From GAS188 sp963794475 (lineage in GTDB: Bacteria; Pseudomonadota; Alphaproteobacteria; Rhizobiales; Beijerinckiaceae), in the NCBI GenBank assembly GCA_963794475.1, contig CAWCDW010000003.1, positions 372,001-436,000 on the forward strand: DNA of 64,000 nucleotides. The letters are read 5' to 3'. A model generated the notes under the pieces. That model worked only from the letters and a program-made list of their open reading frames with translations, was not told the origin of the DNA and made no database searches. The position numbers were made by a program, and so were the translations under genes. Shown one piece after another: positions 54,963 to 63,579 of the stretch. The stretch's first letter is position 1. Each line of letters opens with the position of its first letter.

Positions 54963-56025
54963 TCATCCCAAGGACTCCGGCGGCTCGAAAAGCGTGTCCT
55001 TCCATTGGTCGAAGAAGGGAAGGAATTGCGCCGGGATGTGATAGGGCGCGCAGCGCATGATGGCGCGTTGCAGCGCACTCGCGACGGCGCGCACACCGGG
55101 GTCGGAGGACGCGCTCGCGACTTGCGGATGTTCCGCCAAGCTTCCGTCCTCGTTGAAGACGACGTGAACCACGCCCTGGCGAATCTTGGTCTCATCCATT
55201 CCGGGCGGAAGCTCGAAGCATTTCCCAACCTGATCCTTCAACAAGCCGGCGAGCGCGTCGCGCATCGAGGGCGAAAGCTTGGGGGCATTGCCGCTCTGGA
55301 GGCCGAGCGACGCGGTCTTCTGCAATTGCGCGCCGACCGACCCCGAGGCTTGCGGCTTCTCCTTCGAGACGAGCAGCTTCTCGATCGCAGCTCGCGGAGA
55401 AGCTCGGCTCACCCTTCTCCTTCGCCGGTGGCTTTGCAGGCTTCGGCTGCTCCTCGAGCTTCTTCTGCTCGAGAAGCTGGGCGATCTTGTCGAACTGCGG
55501 CGGCTGCGGTTTAGGCTTCTCGACCTCCTTCGGCGGCTCTTGCGCCTTTGCCACTTTCTGCGGCTGCGGCTTTTCCGGAGGTTTCGGAATCTCAGCATCG
55601 AGTTTCGGCGGCTCGGGCTTTTGCGGCTCGACCGCCTTTTGCGGCTCCGGCTTCGGCTCGGGCTTCACGGGATCGGGCGGACGTGTCGGCGGCAAGGGCG
55701 GCGCGCTCGTCGCGTCCGAGATCTCGGGCGCGCGCGCCGGCGGCGTCGGCACGTCCGTCTGGTCCGTGCCTTGCGTCGGCTTGATCTCTTCGACCTCGGC
55801 GACTTTATCGATGCGAGGTTTCGGCGTCGGCTGGACCGCCTTCGCGGTCCGCTCGCCCTTGGTCATGGCGCTGAATTGATCGGCCGTGATGAGCTCGACC
55901 GGAAGCGTCTCCTCGGCATCGGCGAACGGCTGAGCGGAGGAGAGGCCGATAAGGCTTGCGACCAGCACCACCGCATGGGCGGCGACGGAAAGCGGCAAGC
56001 CGGGCTCGGACCAGTCGATCTTCAC
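54963..56025 (-). pseudogene. tolA: envelope-spanning protein TolA, reading frame broken once
   Basis: N-terminal membrane anchor after MKIDWSEPGLPLS (VAAHAVVLVASLIGLSSA), then a long linker rich in Pro, Lys and Glu (PVKPEPKPEPQKAVEPQKPE), where TolA of enteric bacteria has an Ala/Lys helix. Frame is lost after KGEPSFSAS near 55389-55392 and resumes with AIEKLLVSKEKPQASGSVG; the C-terminal domain has MRDALAGLLKDQVGKCFELPPGMDE and VVHVVFNEDGSLAEHPQV. Dropping one base gives 353 aa. Energised by TolQR, contacts TolB and Pal. Confidence 0.87.
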
Positions 56026-56036
56026 CTCAACGGCCC

Positions 56037-56495
56037 TCAGTTCCTCGTCCCCAGCTCCGGCTCCGTGACCAGCGCCACGCGCTTGTAGCCGGCAGCGGTG
56101 ATCACCGACATGACCTGGGCGACGCGACCATAACCGACCTGCTTGGCGCCGCGCACATAGATGCGCTCGTCGGCGCCATTCGCCGCGATGGCCTTCAGCG
56201 TATCCAACAGAGCCGCGTCCTCGACAGGCTTGTCCATCAGGAACACCTTGCCGTTCTCATCGATCGAGATCGTCACCGGCTGCTTGTCGACATTCAGCGC
56301 CTTGGCGCCGGTCTGGGGCAGATCGAGCGGCACGCCCGCCGTGAGCAAGGGCGCCGTCACCATGAACACGATCAAGAGCACCAGCATCACATCGATGAAG
56401 GGAGTCATATTGATCTCGGCGATGGCCGAATGATGACGCCGGCGGCGCCTCCCGCCGGCCTTTCCGCTCAGGGCCGCCGCAACTTTTCCGGCCAT
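56037..56495 (-). CDS. tolR: Tol-Pal protein TolR (ExbD family)
   Basis: About 152 aa. Single transmembrane helix with the proton-linked Asp in INMTPFIDVMLVLLIVFMVTAPLLTAG, followed by a periplasmic domain (PLDLPQTGAKALNVDKQPVTISIDENGKVFL). Gly/Arg-rich N-terminus. Together with TolQ it forms the proton channel driving TolA. 11 bp before tolA. Confidence 0.95.
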   Translation of the reverse strand: MAGKVAAALSGKAGGRRRRRHHSAIAEINMTPFIDVMLVLLIVFMVTAPLLTAGVPLDLPQTGAKALNVDKQPVTISIDENGKVFLMDKPVEDAALLDTLKAIAANGADERIYVRGAKQVGYGRVAQVMSVITAAGYKRVALVTEPELGTRN

Positions 56496-56516
56496 TGCCT
56501 TAAGACCCCTCTCGTC

Positions 56517-57236
56517 TCAGGCCGCGAGCCGCTGATCGACCTGCCGCGACAAGATCGCGGAGAACTCGTCGGCGAAGCCTTCGAGCCGCGTCTGAAGGTT
56601 GAGGACGCGCGCATGGAAGCTGTTGTAGGCGATGACGGCTGGAATCGCCGCCACGAGGCCGATGGCCGTGGCAAACAGCGATTCTGAAATGCCCGGCGCG
56701 ACGACCGCGAGGCTCGTGTTCTTCGAGGCCGCGATGGCCATGAAGGAATTCATGATGCCCCACACCGTGCCGAAGAGCCCGATGAAGGGGCCGGCCGAAG
56801 CGATGTTGGAGAGCACCATGAGGCCTCGGTTCAAGCGCTCGGTCTCGCGCTGGATGGCGACGTCCATCACCTTCTCGACGCGCCCGGCAAAGCTGCCGAA
56901 GGCTTTTCCGGTGCCTTCGAGCGAACGCTTCCATTCGGTCATGGCGGCAAGGAAAACCGCCCCCATGCCGGTCGGCTGGGCCTCGGCGAGATCGCGGTAG
57001 AGTTCATCGAGCGATTGTCCCGACCAGAACACATCCTCGAACTGGTCCATCGCGCTCGCGATGCGCTTGTAGAGGAGGGCCTTGTTGAGGATGATCGCCC
57101 AGCACCAGACCGAAGCGAAGATGAGGCCGATCATCACGAGCTTGACCACGATATGGGCCTGCCAGAACAGGGTCCAGATCGACAGGCTCGGGGCGAAGCT
57201 CGGCAGAGCGGTTTGCGCGACATCGGCTGCATTCAT
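56517..57236 (-). CDS. tolQ: Tol-Pal protein TolQ (MotA/ExbB family)
   Basis: About 239 aa. Three transmembrane helices (VVKLVMIGLIFASVWCWAIIL; GLMVLSNIASAGPFIGLFGTVWGIMNSF; SLFATAIGLVAAIPAVIAYNSF), the last two in the conserved ExbB/TolQ pattern. ATG giving MNAADVAQTALPSFAPSLS chosen; an upstream start adds 35 Arg-rich residues. First gene of tolQRAB-pal-cpoB-tilS-ftsH; no ybgC thioesterase precedes it. Confidence 0.95.
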   Translation of the reverse strand: MNAADVAQTALPSFAPSLSIWTLFWQAHIVVKLVMIGLIFASVWCWAIILNKALLYKRIASAMDQFEDVFWSGQSLDELYRDLAEAQPTGMGAVFLAAMTEWKRSLEGTGKAFGSFAGRVEKVMDVAIQRETERLNRGLMVLSNIASAGPFIGLFGTVWGIMNSFMAIAASKNTSLAVVAPGISESLFATAIGLVAAIPAVIAYNSFHARVLNLQTRLEGFADEFSAILSRQVDQRLAA

Positions 57237-57439
57237 CGAATTTGACCCGTCCACTAGACCCCATGAGCAGCGCGCGCCGACCACGCCGACCCGACTAACC
57301 CGTCCCGTGCCAGTCACTCGGCTGACAATGCGACGAAACAAGGGCGCTTATCCGGCCATTCGCCGAAGTTCGAGTCCGGTGATGGCCCGTTAAGGTAAAG
57401 AAAGCGTCAAGTTGCAGCCGTGCAACAGGTTGTGGATGG

Positions 57440-57913
57440 TCAGGCATAGGCGAGCGGAATTTCAGTCGTTTCCTTCATGGTCTCCATGACGAAGGTCGCC
57501 GAGACATCGAGCATGTCGATCCGCGCGATGAGCCGCTGATAGAGCGCGTCATAGGCGGCAACGTCGGGCACGCGGGCTTGCAAGATGTAGTCGATCTCGC
57601 CTGCCGTGCGGAAGGCGCCGACGATCTCGGGGATATCCTTCACGGCGGCACGAAAGCGCTCGGCCCAATCGGCGCTGTGCCGGCTCGTGCGCACGGCGAT
57701 GAACACCACGAGCTTGGCGTTCACCGCCGCCGGTTCGAGCAACGCCACGCGGCCCCTGAAGACGCCCATCTCCTCGAGCCGGCTCACGCGCCGCCAGCAG
57801 CCGTTGCGCGAGAGGCCTGCCCGCTCGCCGAGTTCGTCGAGCGACAGCGTCGCGTCACGCTGAAGCTCGGCGAGCAAGCGTTTGTCCGTTGCGTCTATAA
57901 TTGTAGATTTCAT
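57440..57913 (-). CDS. Lrp/AsnC family transcriptional regulator
   Basis: About 157 aa. N-terminal winged helix-turn-helix (DATDKRLLAELQRDATLSLDELGERAGLSRNGCWRRVSRLEEMGV) and C-terminal RAM ligand domain (VVFIAVRTSRHSADWAERFRAAVKDIPEIVGAFRTAGEIDYILQARVPD). Senses amino acids or similar ligands. Divergent from a DUF6356 gene, a natural target together with itself. Not obviously linked to metabolic genes, so the ligand is unknown. Confidence 0.93.
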   Translation of the reverse strand: MKSTIIDATDKRLLAELQRDATLSLDELGERAGLSRNGCWRRVSRLEEMGVFRGRVALLEPAAVNAKLVVFIAVRTSRHSADWAERFRAAVKDIPEIVGAFRTAGEIDYILQARVPDVAAYDALYQRLIARIDMLDVSATFVMETMKETTEIPLAYA

Positions 57914-57957
57914 CCCGTGATTCCTCGAAAATAGGGGATCTATTTATCATAATCTAC
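57903..57957. promoter_or_regulatory. inverted repeat in the Lrp/DUF6356 spacer
   Basis: GTAGATT (57903-57909) and AATCTAC (57951-57957), about 41 bases apart, in an unusually AT-rich spacer between the divergent genes. The left half lies within the first codons of the regulator gene. Could be part of an Lrp-type operator. Confidence 0.3.
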
Positions 57958-58036
57958 GCGAATCAACCATTCTTCGGTGATGCCTTTTCTCCCAATCGGT
58001 CCTAGCCTTGCGGCAACCATCCATAAGGAGCGGGTC

Positions 58037-58309
58037 ATGCGCCAATCACTCGAGGATCTGTTCACTTCCCATCCGCATGCCGTGGGCGAAAGCTATGGCG
58101 AGCATTTCGGGGTGGCGATGTCGTATTCGGGAAAACTCTTTGCTGCTTCCTTCGCCGCTTTCGTGCACGCTCTCCTGCCGTTCCTCTTCGTGACCACGGC
58201 CTCGACCGCCATCAAGGGGATGTATGCGAACATGACGCGGCGCGGGGCGACGTCTGCGCTGCACGCGCCCCCGCGCGAAACACGCGCCGTGCCCGACTAC
58301 GCCATCTGA
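58037..58309 (+). CDS. DUF6356 family small membrane protein
   Basis: 90 aa. Begins MRQSLEDLFTSHPHAVGESYGEHFGVAMSYSGKLFAASFAAFVHALLPFLFVTTASTAIKGMY, the DUF6356 pattern (HP..x..ESY.EH, then one hydrophobic stretch with VHALLPF). AAGGAG ribosome-binding site 7 bases before the ATG. Family function unknown. Divergent from the Lrp gene. Confidence 0.85.
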   Translation: MRQSLEDLFTSHPHAVGESYGEHFGVAMSYSGKLFAASFAAFVHALLPFLFVTTASTAIKGMYANMTRRGATSALHAPPRETRAVPDYAI

Positions 58310-58351
58310 ATGACGATAGGCGAAGCCGTTCGCGGCGCCAGGCGTCGCGCG

Positions 58352-59818
58352 CTAATCGGCCGTCGAGGAAGCGCCGGGTCGCGTGACGCGCAACGGGCGC
58401 TCCTCCATGACCGCGAAGGCGCCAAGCGCTAGCGCGAAGCCCGCGGCCGCTACCGCGAACACCATCTGGAACAGAAATGCGAGGTCGGTGCCGCTCGCCG
58501 CGGCATTGCGCGCGAGCTCTTCGACCGAGGTCGCGCTGGCGCCGCTCGTGCCGCCGACGATGATCGCCCCATAAACCGCGACCAGTATGGCGCCGCCGAG
58601 CTGGCGGAAGAAGTTCATCGCGGCGGTGGCGATGCCGAGATCCTGGTGGGCGACGGCGTTCTGGATGGCGACCGTGGCCACCGGAAACAAGGTGCCGAGC
58701 GCGACCGCCGAGACGCCGATGACCGCCACGAACGCGGTCAGCGTGAGGCGCGTTCCGAGAATCGCGACGAGGGCCATGGCGAGCGTGGCCAGCAGGAGGC
58801 CGAAGAGCGGCAGGCGCTTGTAATGACGCACCCGCGCCATGGTTCGGCCCGAGATCATGGCCCCGATCACGCCGCCCGCCATCAAGGGAATGAGCGCAAT
58901 GCCGGATTGGCTCGCCGTAAGATTCATCTCGGCCTGCAGGTAGATCGGCACATAGATCGTCATGGCCACATTGGTGCCGACCCCCAGGCTCGAGGCGATG
59001 GCCGCGGTTCGCACGACCGGGTTGGCGAGCACCCTGAGCGGCACGAGCGGCTCGGCGGCGAGCCGGATGCGCAAGGCAAAGAGCACCCACATCACGATCG
59101 AGGCGCCGATGAGCGCCGCGAACCAGAACGACCCCTTGCCGATCGCGGCCCCCTCCCCGTTGAGTGCGAGCATGAGCAGGGTGGTGGCAAGCGCCATCAA
59201 GGCGGCGCCCAGGATATCCAGGCGGTGCGGCCGGTCATGGCGCGGCAGCTTGCGCAACAGCCTGTTGGTGAGGCCGAAGGCCAGAAGACCGAGCGGCACA
59301 TTGATCCAGAAGATGGCCGACCAATGAAAATTCTGCGCCAGGAAGCCGCCGAGATAGGGACCCGCGAGGCCGGAGGCCAAAAATACGCTGGCAATGCGCA
59401 CCTGGTAACGGCCGCGTTCCTTCGGCGACACGATATCGGCAATGATCGTCTGCGAGAGCGAGATCAAGCCGCCGCCCCCGAGGCCTTGCAGCCCCCGCGC
59501 GAGCACGAGCACGAGCATCGAGGGCGCGAGCGCGCAGGCGATCGATCCGGCGACGAAGGTCGCGATGCCGAGAAGCAGCATCACCCTTCGTCCGTAAATA
59601 TCGCTCGCCTTGCCGTAAAGCGGCGTCGCGGTGGTCGCGGCGAGCAAATAGGCTGTCGCCACCCAGGGCAGGTTCTGCACATCGCCGAGATCACGTGAGA
59701 TCAGCGGCAGCGCCGCCGCGATGATCGTCTGATCCAACGCCGCCAGGAACATGGCGAGCATGATTCCCGTGAAGATCGAGCGGATCTCGCGGGCGTCGAG
59801 CGGAGGCGGTGGCGGCAA
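58352..59818 (-). CDS. MFS multidrug exporter, DHA2 (14-helix) type
   Basis: About 488 aa, about 14 hydrophobic helices. Family motifs: FLAALDQTIIAAALPLISRDLG (motif D1), GKASDIYGRRVMLLLGI (motif A), LARGLQGLGGGGLISLSQTIIADIVSPKERGRYQ (motif B/C region), and ASGLAGPYLGGFLAQNFHWSAIFWINVPLG (motif C). Probably a proton-driven exporter of drugs or similar compounds. Begins with TTG (PPPPPLDAREIRSIF); no ATG or GTG is available nearby, so the start is uncertain. Confidence 0.9.
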   Translation of the reverse strand: MPPPPPLDAREIRSIFTGIMLAMFLAALDQTIIAAALPLISRDLGDVQNLPWVATAYLLAATTATPLYGKASDIYGRRVMLLLGIATFVAGSIACALAPSMLVLVLARGLQGLGGGGLISLSQTIIADIVSPKERGRYQVRIASVFLASGLAGPYLGGFLAQNFHWSAIFWINVPLGLLAFGLTNRLLRKLPRHDRPHRLDILGAALMALATTLLMLALNGEGAAIGKGSFWFAALIGASIVMWVLFALRIRLAAEPLVPLRVLANPVVRTAAIASSLGVGTNVAMTIYVPIYLQAEMNLTASQSGIALIPLMAGGVIGAMISGRTMARVRHYKRLPLFGLLLATLAMALVAILGTRLTLTAFVAVIGVSAVALGTLFPVATVAIQNAVAHQDLGIATAAMNFFRQLGGAILVAVYGAIIVGGTSGASATSVEELARNAAASGTDLAFLFQMVFAVAAAGFALALGAFAVMEERPLRVTRPGASSTAD

Positions 59819-59973
59819 GGAGGTGATGGGAGCCTCATGGAATGGCGGTGGCTTTCGCCGACGAGCAAGCTTCGTGCCGTATCGCGGCGATGCCTCTTTT
59901 TAAAGCGACATCGGTGCGAGGGAAATCAGGAAGGCCGTGTGAAGCGCCGCTCCGGGCACGCGCCCGATGCGCC

Positions 59974-61362
59974 TCAGCCCGATTTGCCGAAGCGGTGCTC
60001 GATCGTCTCGAAGATCAGCCGCGCGACTTGCGCCTCGCCGCCCTGGGGACGCCCCGGCCGGGCCGATGGCGTCCACGCGAAGAGATCGAAATGGGCGTAG
60101 ATGTGCGCCCTTTCCACGAACCGCTTGAGGAACAAGGCCGCGGTGACGGACCCCGCGAAAGGCGTGTTCGAGATATGGCTCACATCGGCGATGCGCGAAG
60201 CGAGCATCTCGTCATACGGCGCCCAGAAGGGCAGCCGCCAAACCGGGTCATTGATGCGGGCGCCAAGCTCCATGACCTTCGCCGCGAAGGCATCGTCCGT
60301 GGCGTAGAAGGCTGGAAGGTCGGGACCGAGCGCAACGCGCGCCGCGCCCGTGAGCGTCGCGAAATCGGCCATGAGCTCGGGGGCCTCCGCGTCCGCGAGA
60401 GCGAGTGCGTCGGCAAGAATGAGGCGGCCTTCCGCATCGGTGTTGCCGATCTCGACGCTCAGCCCCTTGCGGCTTCGCAGCACGTCGCCCGGGCGAAATG
60501 CGGACCCCGAGATGGCGTTCTCGACCGCCGGCACGAGCACGCGCAACCGCACGGGCAGATTCTCGGCCATCACCATGCGGGCGGCGGCGAGCGCGGTCGC
60601 CGCCCCGCCCATGTCCTTCTTCATCAAAAGCATCGCGGCGTCCGGCTTGATGTTGAGCCCGCCGGTGTCGAAGGTGACACCCTTGCCCACGAGCGTCACC
60701 TTCGGCGCCGCGTCGTCGCCCCAGGAAAAATCGATGAGCCGGGGCGGGGTGGTCGAGGCGCGCCCGACCGCATGAATCATCGGCAGATTCGCGTCGAGGA
60801 GCGCCTCGCCGACAGTCGCCGTGAAGCTCGCGCCGAATTTCGAGGCGAGCTCGCGCGCCGCCGCCTCGAGGCCGTCGGGAGCCAGATCGTTTGCCGGCGT
60901 GTTGATGAGGTCGCGACCGAAGGCGATCGCGCCCGCGAGCCGCTCGGCGCGACCCGCGTCGACGCCCTTCGGCGCGACAAGCCTGGCGCCCGGCCCGTTC
61001 GCCTTCGAACGATAAGCCTCGAAGCGGTAGCCATCGGCGAGCCAGGCGAAGGTCGAAAGCGCGAGATCCCCGGCGTTGCCCTCGAAGCGATAAGTGCCGG
61101 GCGGCAGGGCGCTTGCAAGGCCGCCGCGCGCGAAGGCGCGCTCGGCCTCGCTCTTTCCGGGATCCTCGATGAACACCACGCCTCCGAAAGTCCCTGTCTC
61201 GCCGGGGAGCAGCATATGGCGCCCGGGCTTGGGCTCGAATTGCACCGCCTCGGCGAAGCGGCGGGCCACAGGCGACAGCCGGCCATGAAAGCTCGGCCAA
61301 TCGGCGGCGTTCAAGGCATGTATCGGCGTTGACGCCGCTGCGTCGGCGATGAGCGTGGACAT
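59974..61362 (-). CDS. leucyl aminopeptidase family protein (M17)
   Basis: About 462 aa. Metal-site motifs: KVTLVGKGVTFDTGGLNIKP (Lys, Asp), MKKDMGGAATALAAARM, and NTDAEGRLILADAL, the M17 signature NTDAEGRL. N-terminal domain is divergent from classical PepA. Cleaves N-terminal residues from peptides with two metal ions, cytoplasmic. ATG with AGGGAT upstream chosen over an ATG 5 codons earlier. Confidence 0.93.
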   Translation of the reverse strand: MSTLIADAAASTPIHALNAADWPSFHGRLSPVARRFAEAVQFEPKPGRHMLLPGETGTFGGVVFIEDPGKSEAERAFARGGLASALPPGTYRFEGNAGDLALSTFAWLADGYRFEAYRSKANGPGARLVAPKGVDAGRAERLAGAIAFGRDLINTPANDLAPDGLEAAARELASKFGASFTATVGEALLDANLPMIHAVGRASTTPPRLIDFSWGDDAAPKVTLVGKGVTFDTGGLNIKPDAAMLLMKKDMGGAATALAAARMVMAENLPVRLRVLVPAVENAISGSAFRPGDVLRSRKGLSVEIGNTDAEGRLILADALALADAEAPELMADFATLTGAARVALGPDLPAFYATDDAFAAKVMELGARINDPVWRLPFWAPYDEMLASRIADVSHISNTPFAGSVTAALFLKRFVERAHIYAHFDLFAWTPSARPGRPQGGEAQVARLIFETIEHRFGKSG

Positions 61363-61412
61363 GGCGATCCCTAACATGGCGGCCGCGCCTTGCGGCGCGG
61401 GCGGCGGCGCGG

Positions 61413-61427
61413 TTAACGCGTCGTTAA
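61413..61427. promoter_or_regulatory. CtrA binding site, full TTAA-N7-TTAA
   Basis: TTAACGCGTCGTTAA, then a further TTAA nearby (61430-61433), in the spacer between the aminopeptidase and the tadD-like gene, about 110 bp before the latter. CtrA is known to control pilus genes in Caulobacter, which fits the neighbours. Inferred from sequence only. Confidence 0.55.
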
Positions 61428-61535
61428 AGTTAACATTTTACGAATGACGCCGAGCGGAAGGGCCCGGCTCGTTCCGTTCGTAGAAAATCTCCGGGCTGCG
61501 TGCAAGTTCGTCGAAGCATCGAGACGGGGGTTTGC

Positions 61536-62435
61536 ATGATGTTATCTTTTGAACGCCTTGTCGGCCAAACCAGATGGCGGCGCCCCTTTGCCTCCGCGGT
61601 CGCGGCCGCGGTGCTCGCGTCTTCGCTTACCGGCTGCTTGCGCGACAGGGACATTACCGCATCCGTCGCGGACCCGGCCGCGCCGCAAGATACCCTGCAC
61701 GCGCAGGTCGAAAGCTGGAGCAAGCGCTACAGCGCAAATCCCGGCGAAAAAACGGTCTCGCTCGGCTATGCGCGCGCGCTCGCCGCGCTCGACCAGAAGG
61801 GGCAAGCGGCCTCGGTTCTGCAGACGGCGGCCGTGAAGTCCCCGAAGGATCAGGAAATCCTCTCCGCCTACGGCAAGGCGCTCGTCGACACCGGCGATTA
61901 CAACCAGGCGCTCGAGGTGCTCGCGCGCGCCCATTCTCCCGACCAGCCCGACTGGCATATCCTCTCGGCCCAAGGCATCGCCTCGGACGGCATGGGGCTG
62001 CACGATCGTGCGCAATCCTTCTACCTTTCGGCGCTGAAGATCGCGCCCGGCGACCCGGGTCTCCTCTCCAATCTCGGCCTTTCCTACGCACTCTCGAAGA
62101 AGCTGCCAGAAGCCGAGCGCGTGCTGACCGAGGCGGCGCAAAACCCGAAAGCGGACCCACGCGTGCGGCAGAACCTCGCGCTGGTGCTCGCCCTGCAAGG
62201 GCGCTTCGACAACGCGACCCAAGCCCTTCGCCATGATCTCTCATCGTCGGATGCCGCAAGGAACGTCGCCGACATCCGTTCCATGATCGCCCAGCCCAAC
62301 ACTTGGGATGCGATCCGCGGCAAGAGCGTCGCTAAGGCTGGCGCGAAGGGCACCTCGGTGACGGCGGTCGCGCGCGCGACACCCGCCGCGGAGCCTGCCG
62401 CGCAGGCGAGCGAGGCGCAGACGGCAGCGCAATGA
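61536..62435 (+). CDS. tadD: TPR lipoprotein, TadD-like pilus assembly protein
   Basis: About 299 aa. Lipoprotein signal (FASAVAAAVLASSLTGC, lipobox LTGC) and tetratricopeptide repeats (SLGYARALAALDQKGQAASVLQTAAVKSP, AYGKALVDTGDYNQALEVLARAHSP, LSNLGLSYALSKKLPEAERVLTEAA). TPR lipoproteins next to tadB/tadC are TadD/CpaI-like assembly factors. Ends in an Ala-rich tail. Convergent with tadC, 48 bp apart. One of two adjacent ATGs (61536, 61539). Confidence 0.8.
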   Translation: MMLSFERLVGQTRWRRPFASAVAAAVLASSLTGCLRDRDITASVADPAAPQDTLHAQVESWSKRYSANPGEKTVSLGYARALAALDQKGQAASVLQTAAVKSPKDQEILSAYGKALVDTGDYNQALEVLARAHSPDQPDWHILSAQGIASDGMGLHDRAQSFYLSALKIAPGDPGLLSNLGLSYALSKKLPEAERVLTEAAQNPKADPRVRQNLALVLALQGRFDNATQALRHDLSSSDAARNVADIRSMIAQPNTWDAIRGKSVAKAGAKGTSVTAVARATPAAEPAAQASEAQTAAQ

Positions 62436-62483
62436 CCGCGGCCTCGCTGCAAAAGGCCCGCCGGGCGCGGCGCCGTTGGAGCG

Positions 62484-63464
62484 TCAATCCCAGTGGAAGA
62501 TCTGAATCAGGGCCGGCGTGAGGATGACCACGAAGAGCACCGGCAGGAAGAACAGGATCATTGGCACGGTGAGCTTCGGCGGCAGCGCTGCCGCCTTCTT
62601 TTCCGCCTCGTTCATGCGCTGATCGCGGCTTTCCTGCGCCAGGACGCGCAGGGCGACGCCAACCGGCGTGCCGTAGCGTTCGGCCTGCACCAGCGCGGTG
62701 GTGATCGCCTTGATGGCGTCGACGCCCGTCCGGTTCGCGAGATTTTCGAAAGCTTGCCGCCTCTCCTGGAGATAGGAGAGCTCAGCGGTCGTCAGCGTCA
62801 GCTCTTCGGCGAGAGCCACGGATTGCGAGCCGACCTCGGCCGCGACCTTGCGGAAGGCGTGCTCGATGGAGACGCCGGATTCGACGCAGATCAGCAAGAG
62901 ATCCATGGCGTCCGGAATGGCGCGCCGCATCGACAATTGGCGCTTCGACGTCTGATTTTTCAGGAAAATTTCCGGAAGCTTGATGCCGAGATAGAGCGCG
63001 CCCACCACCGCGATCAGCCGCACCATCACCGAATATTTGTCGCCGATGACGACGAAGGCATAGAAGATGGTGAACAAGAACAGGCCGATCGGTGAGACAA
63101 GCCTGAAGAACAGGAAGGCGGTTTCGGCCTGCTTGCCGCGATAGCCCGCCATCGCGAGGCGAAGCTTGGCGGTCTCGGTGCCGAGCCAGCTCGACAAGTT
63201 CAATCGATCGACGACCTTCTTCATGTAAGCGGTCGGTTGCTGGCGCAGCGAGACCTTTTGCCCCACGTTCTTGCCGAGGCGCTCGCGCTCGCGCGCGCGA
63301 AGGGCTTCGCGCTCGATCGACACGGCCCGCATGCGGCGGGAAAGATTGTCGCCCTCGACGAAGGTCATCCCGAGCGTGATGATCGTCGCGGCAGTCGCCA
63401 CCGCCACCATCAAGGTGAAGAGGAACTGCGGATCGACGAGCTTGTGGAGGATGAGGTCCATCAT
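62484..63464 (-). CDS. tadC: Tad/Flp pilus inner-membrane protein TadC
   Basis: About 326 aa. Type II secretion F-domain protein: PDAMDLLLICVESGVSIEHAFRKVAAEVG, LSYLQERRQAFENLANRTGVDAIKAITTALVQAERYGTPVGVALRVLAQESRDQRM, with helices at the N-terminus, middle (FFRLVSPIGLFLFTIFYAFVVIG) and C-terminus (PMILFFLPVLFVVILTPALIQIF). With TadB it forms the platform of the Flp pilus machine driven by the TadA ATPase. About 115 bp from tadB. Confidence 0.92.
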   Translation of the reverse strand: MMDLILHKLVDPQFLFTLMVAVATAATIITLGMTFVEGDNLSRRMRAVSIEREALRARERERLGKNVGQKVSLRQQPTAYMKKVVDRLNLSSWLGTETAKLRLAMAGYRGKQAETAFLFFRLVSPIGLFLFTIFYAFVVIGDKYSVMVRLIAVVGALYLGIKLPEIFLKNQTSKRQLSMRRAIPDAMDLLLICVESGVSIEHAFRKVAAEVGSQSVALAEELTLTTAELSYLQERRQAFENLANRTGVDAIKAITTALVQAERYGTPVGVALRVLAQESRDQRMNEAEKKAAALPPKLTVPMILFFLPVLFVVILTPALIQIFHWD

Positions 63465-63579
63465 CGGACGACGAACCTCCGCACGGCGACCTTTCCGGCG
63501 GCCAAGATGGGTCGCCTTACCCCTGGGCCGGAGTCGGACAGAAAAACGGCGCTCGACGCCCTCATGCGATGCGCGCTCA

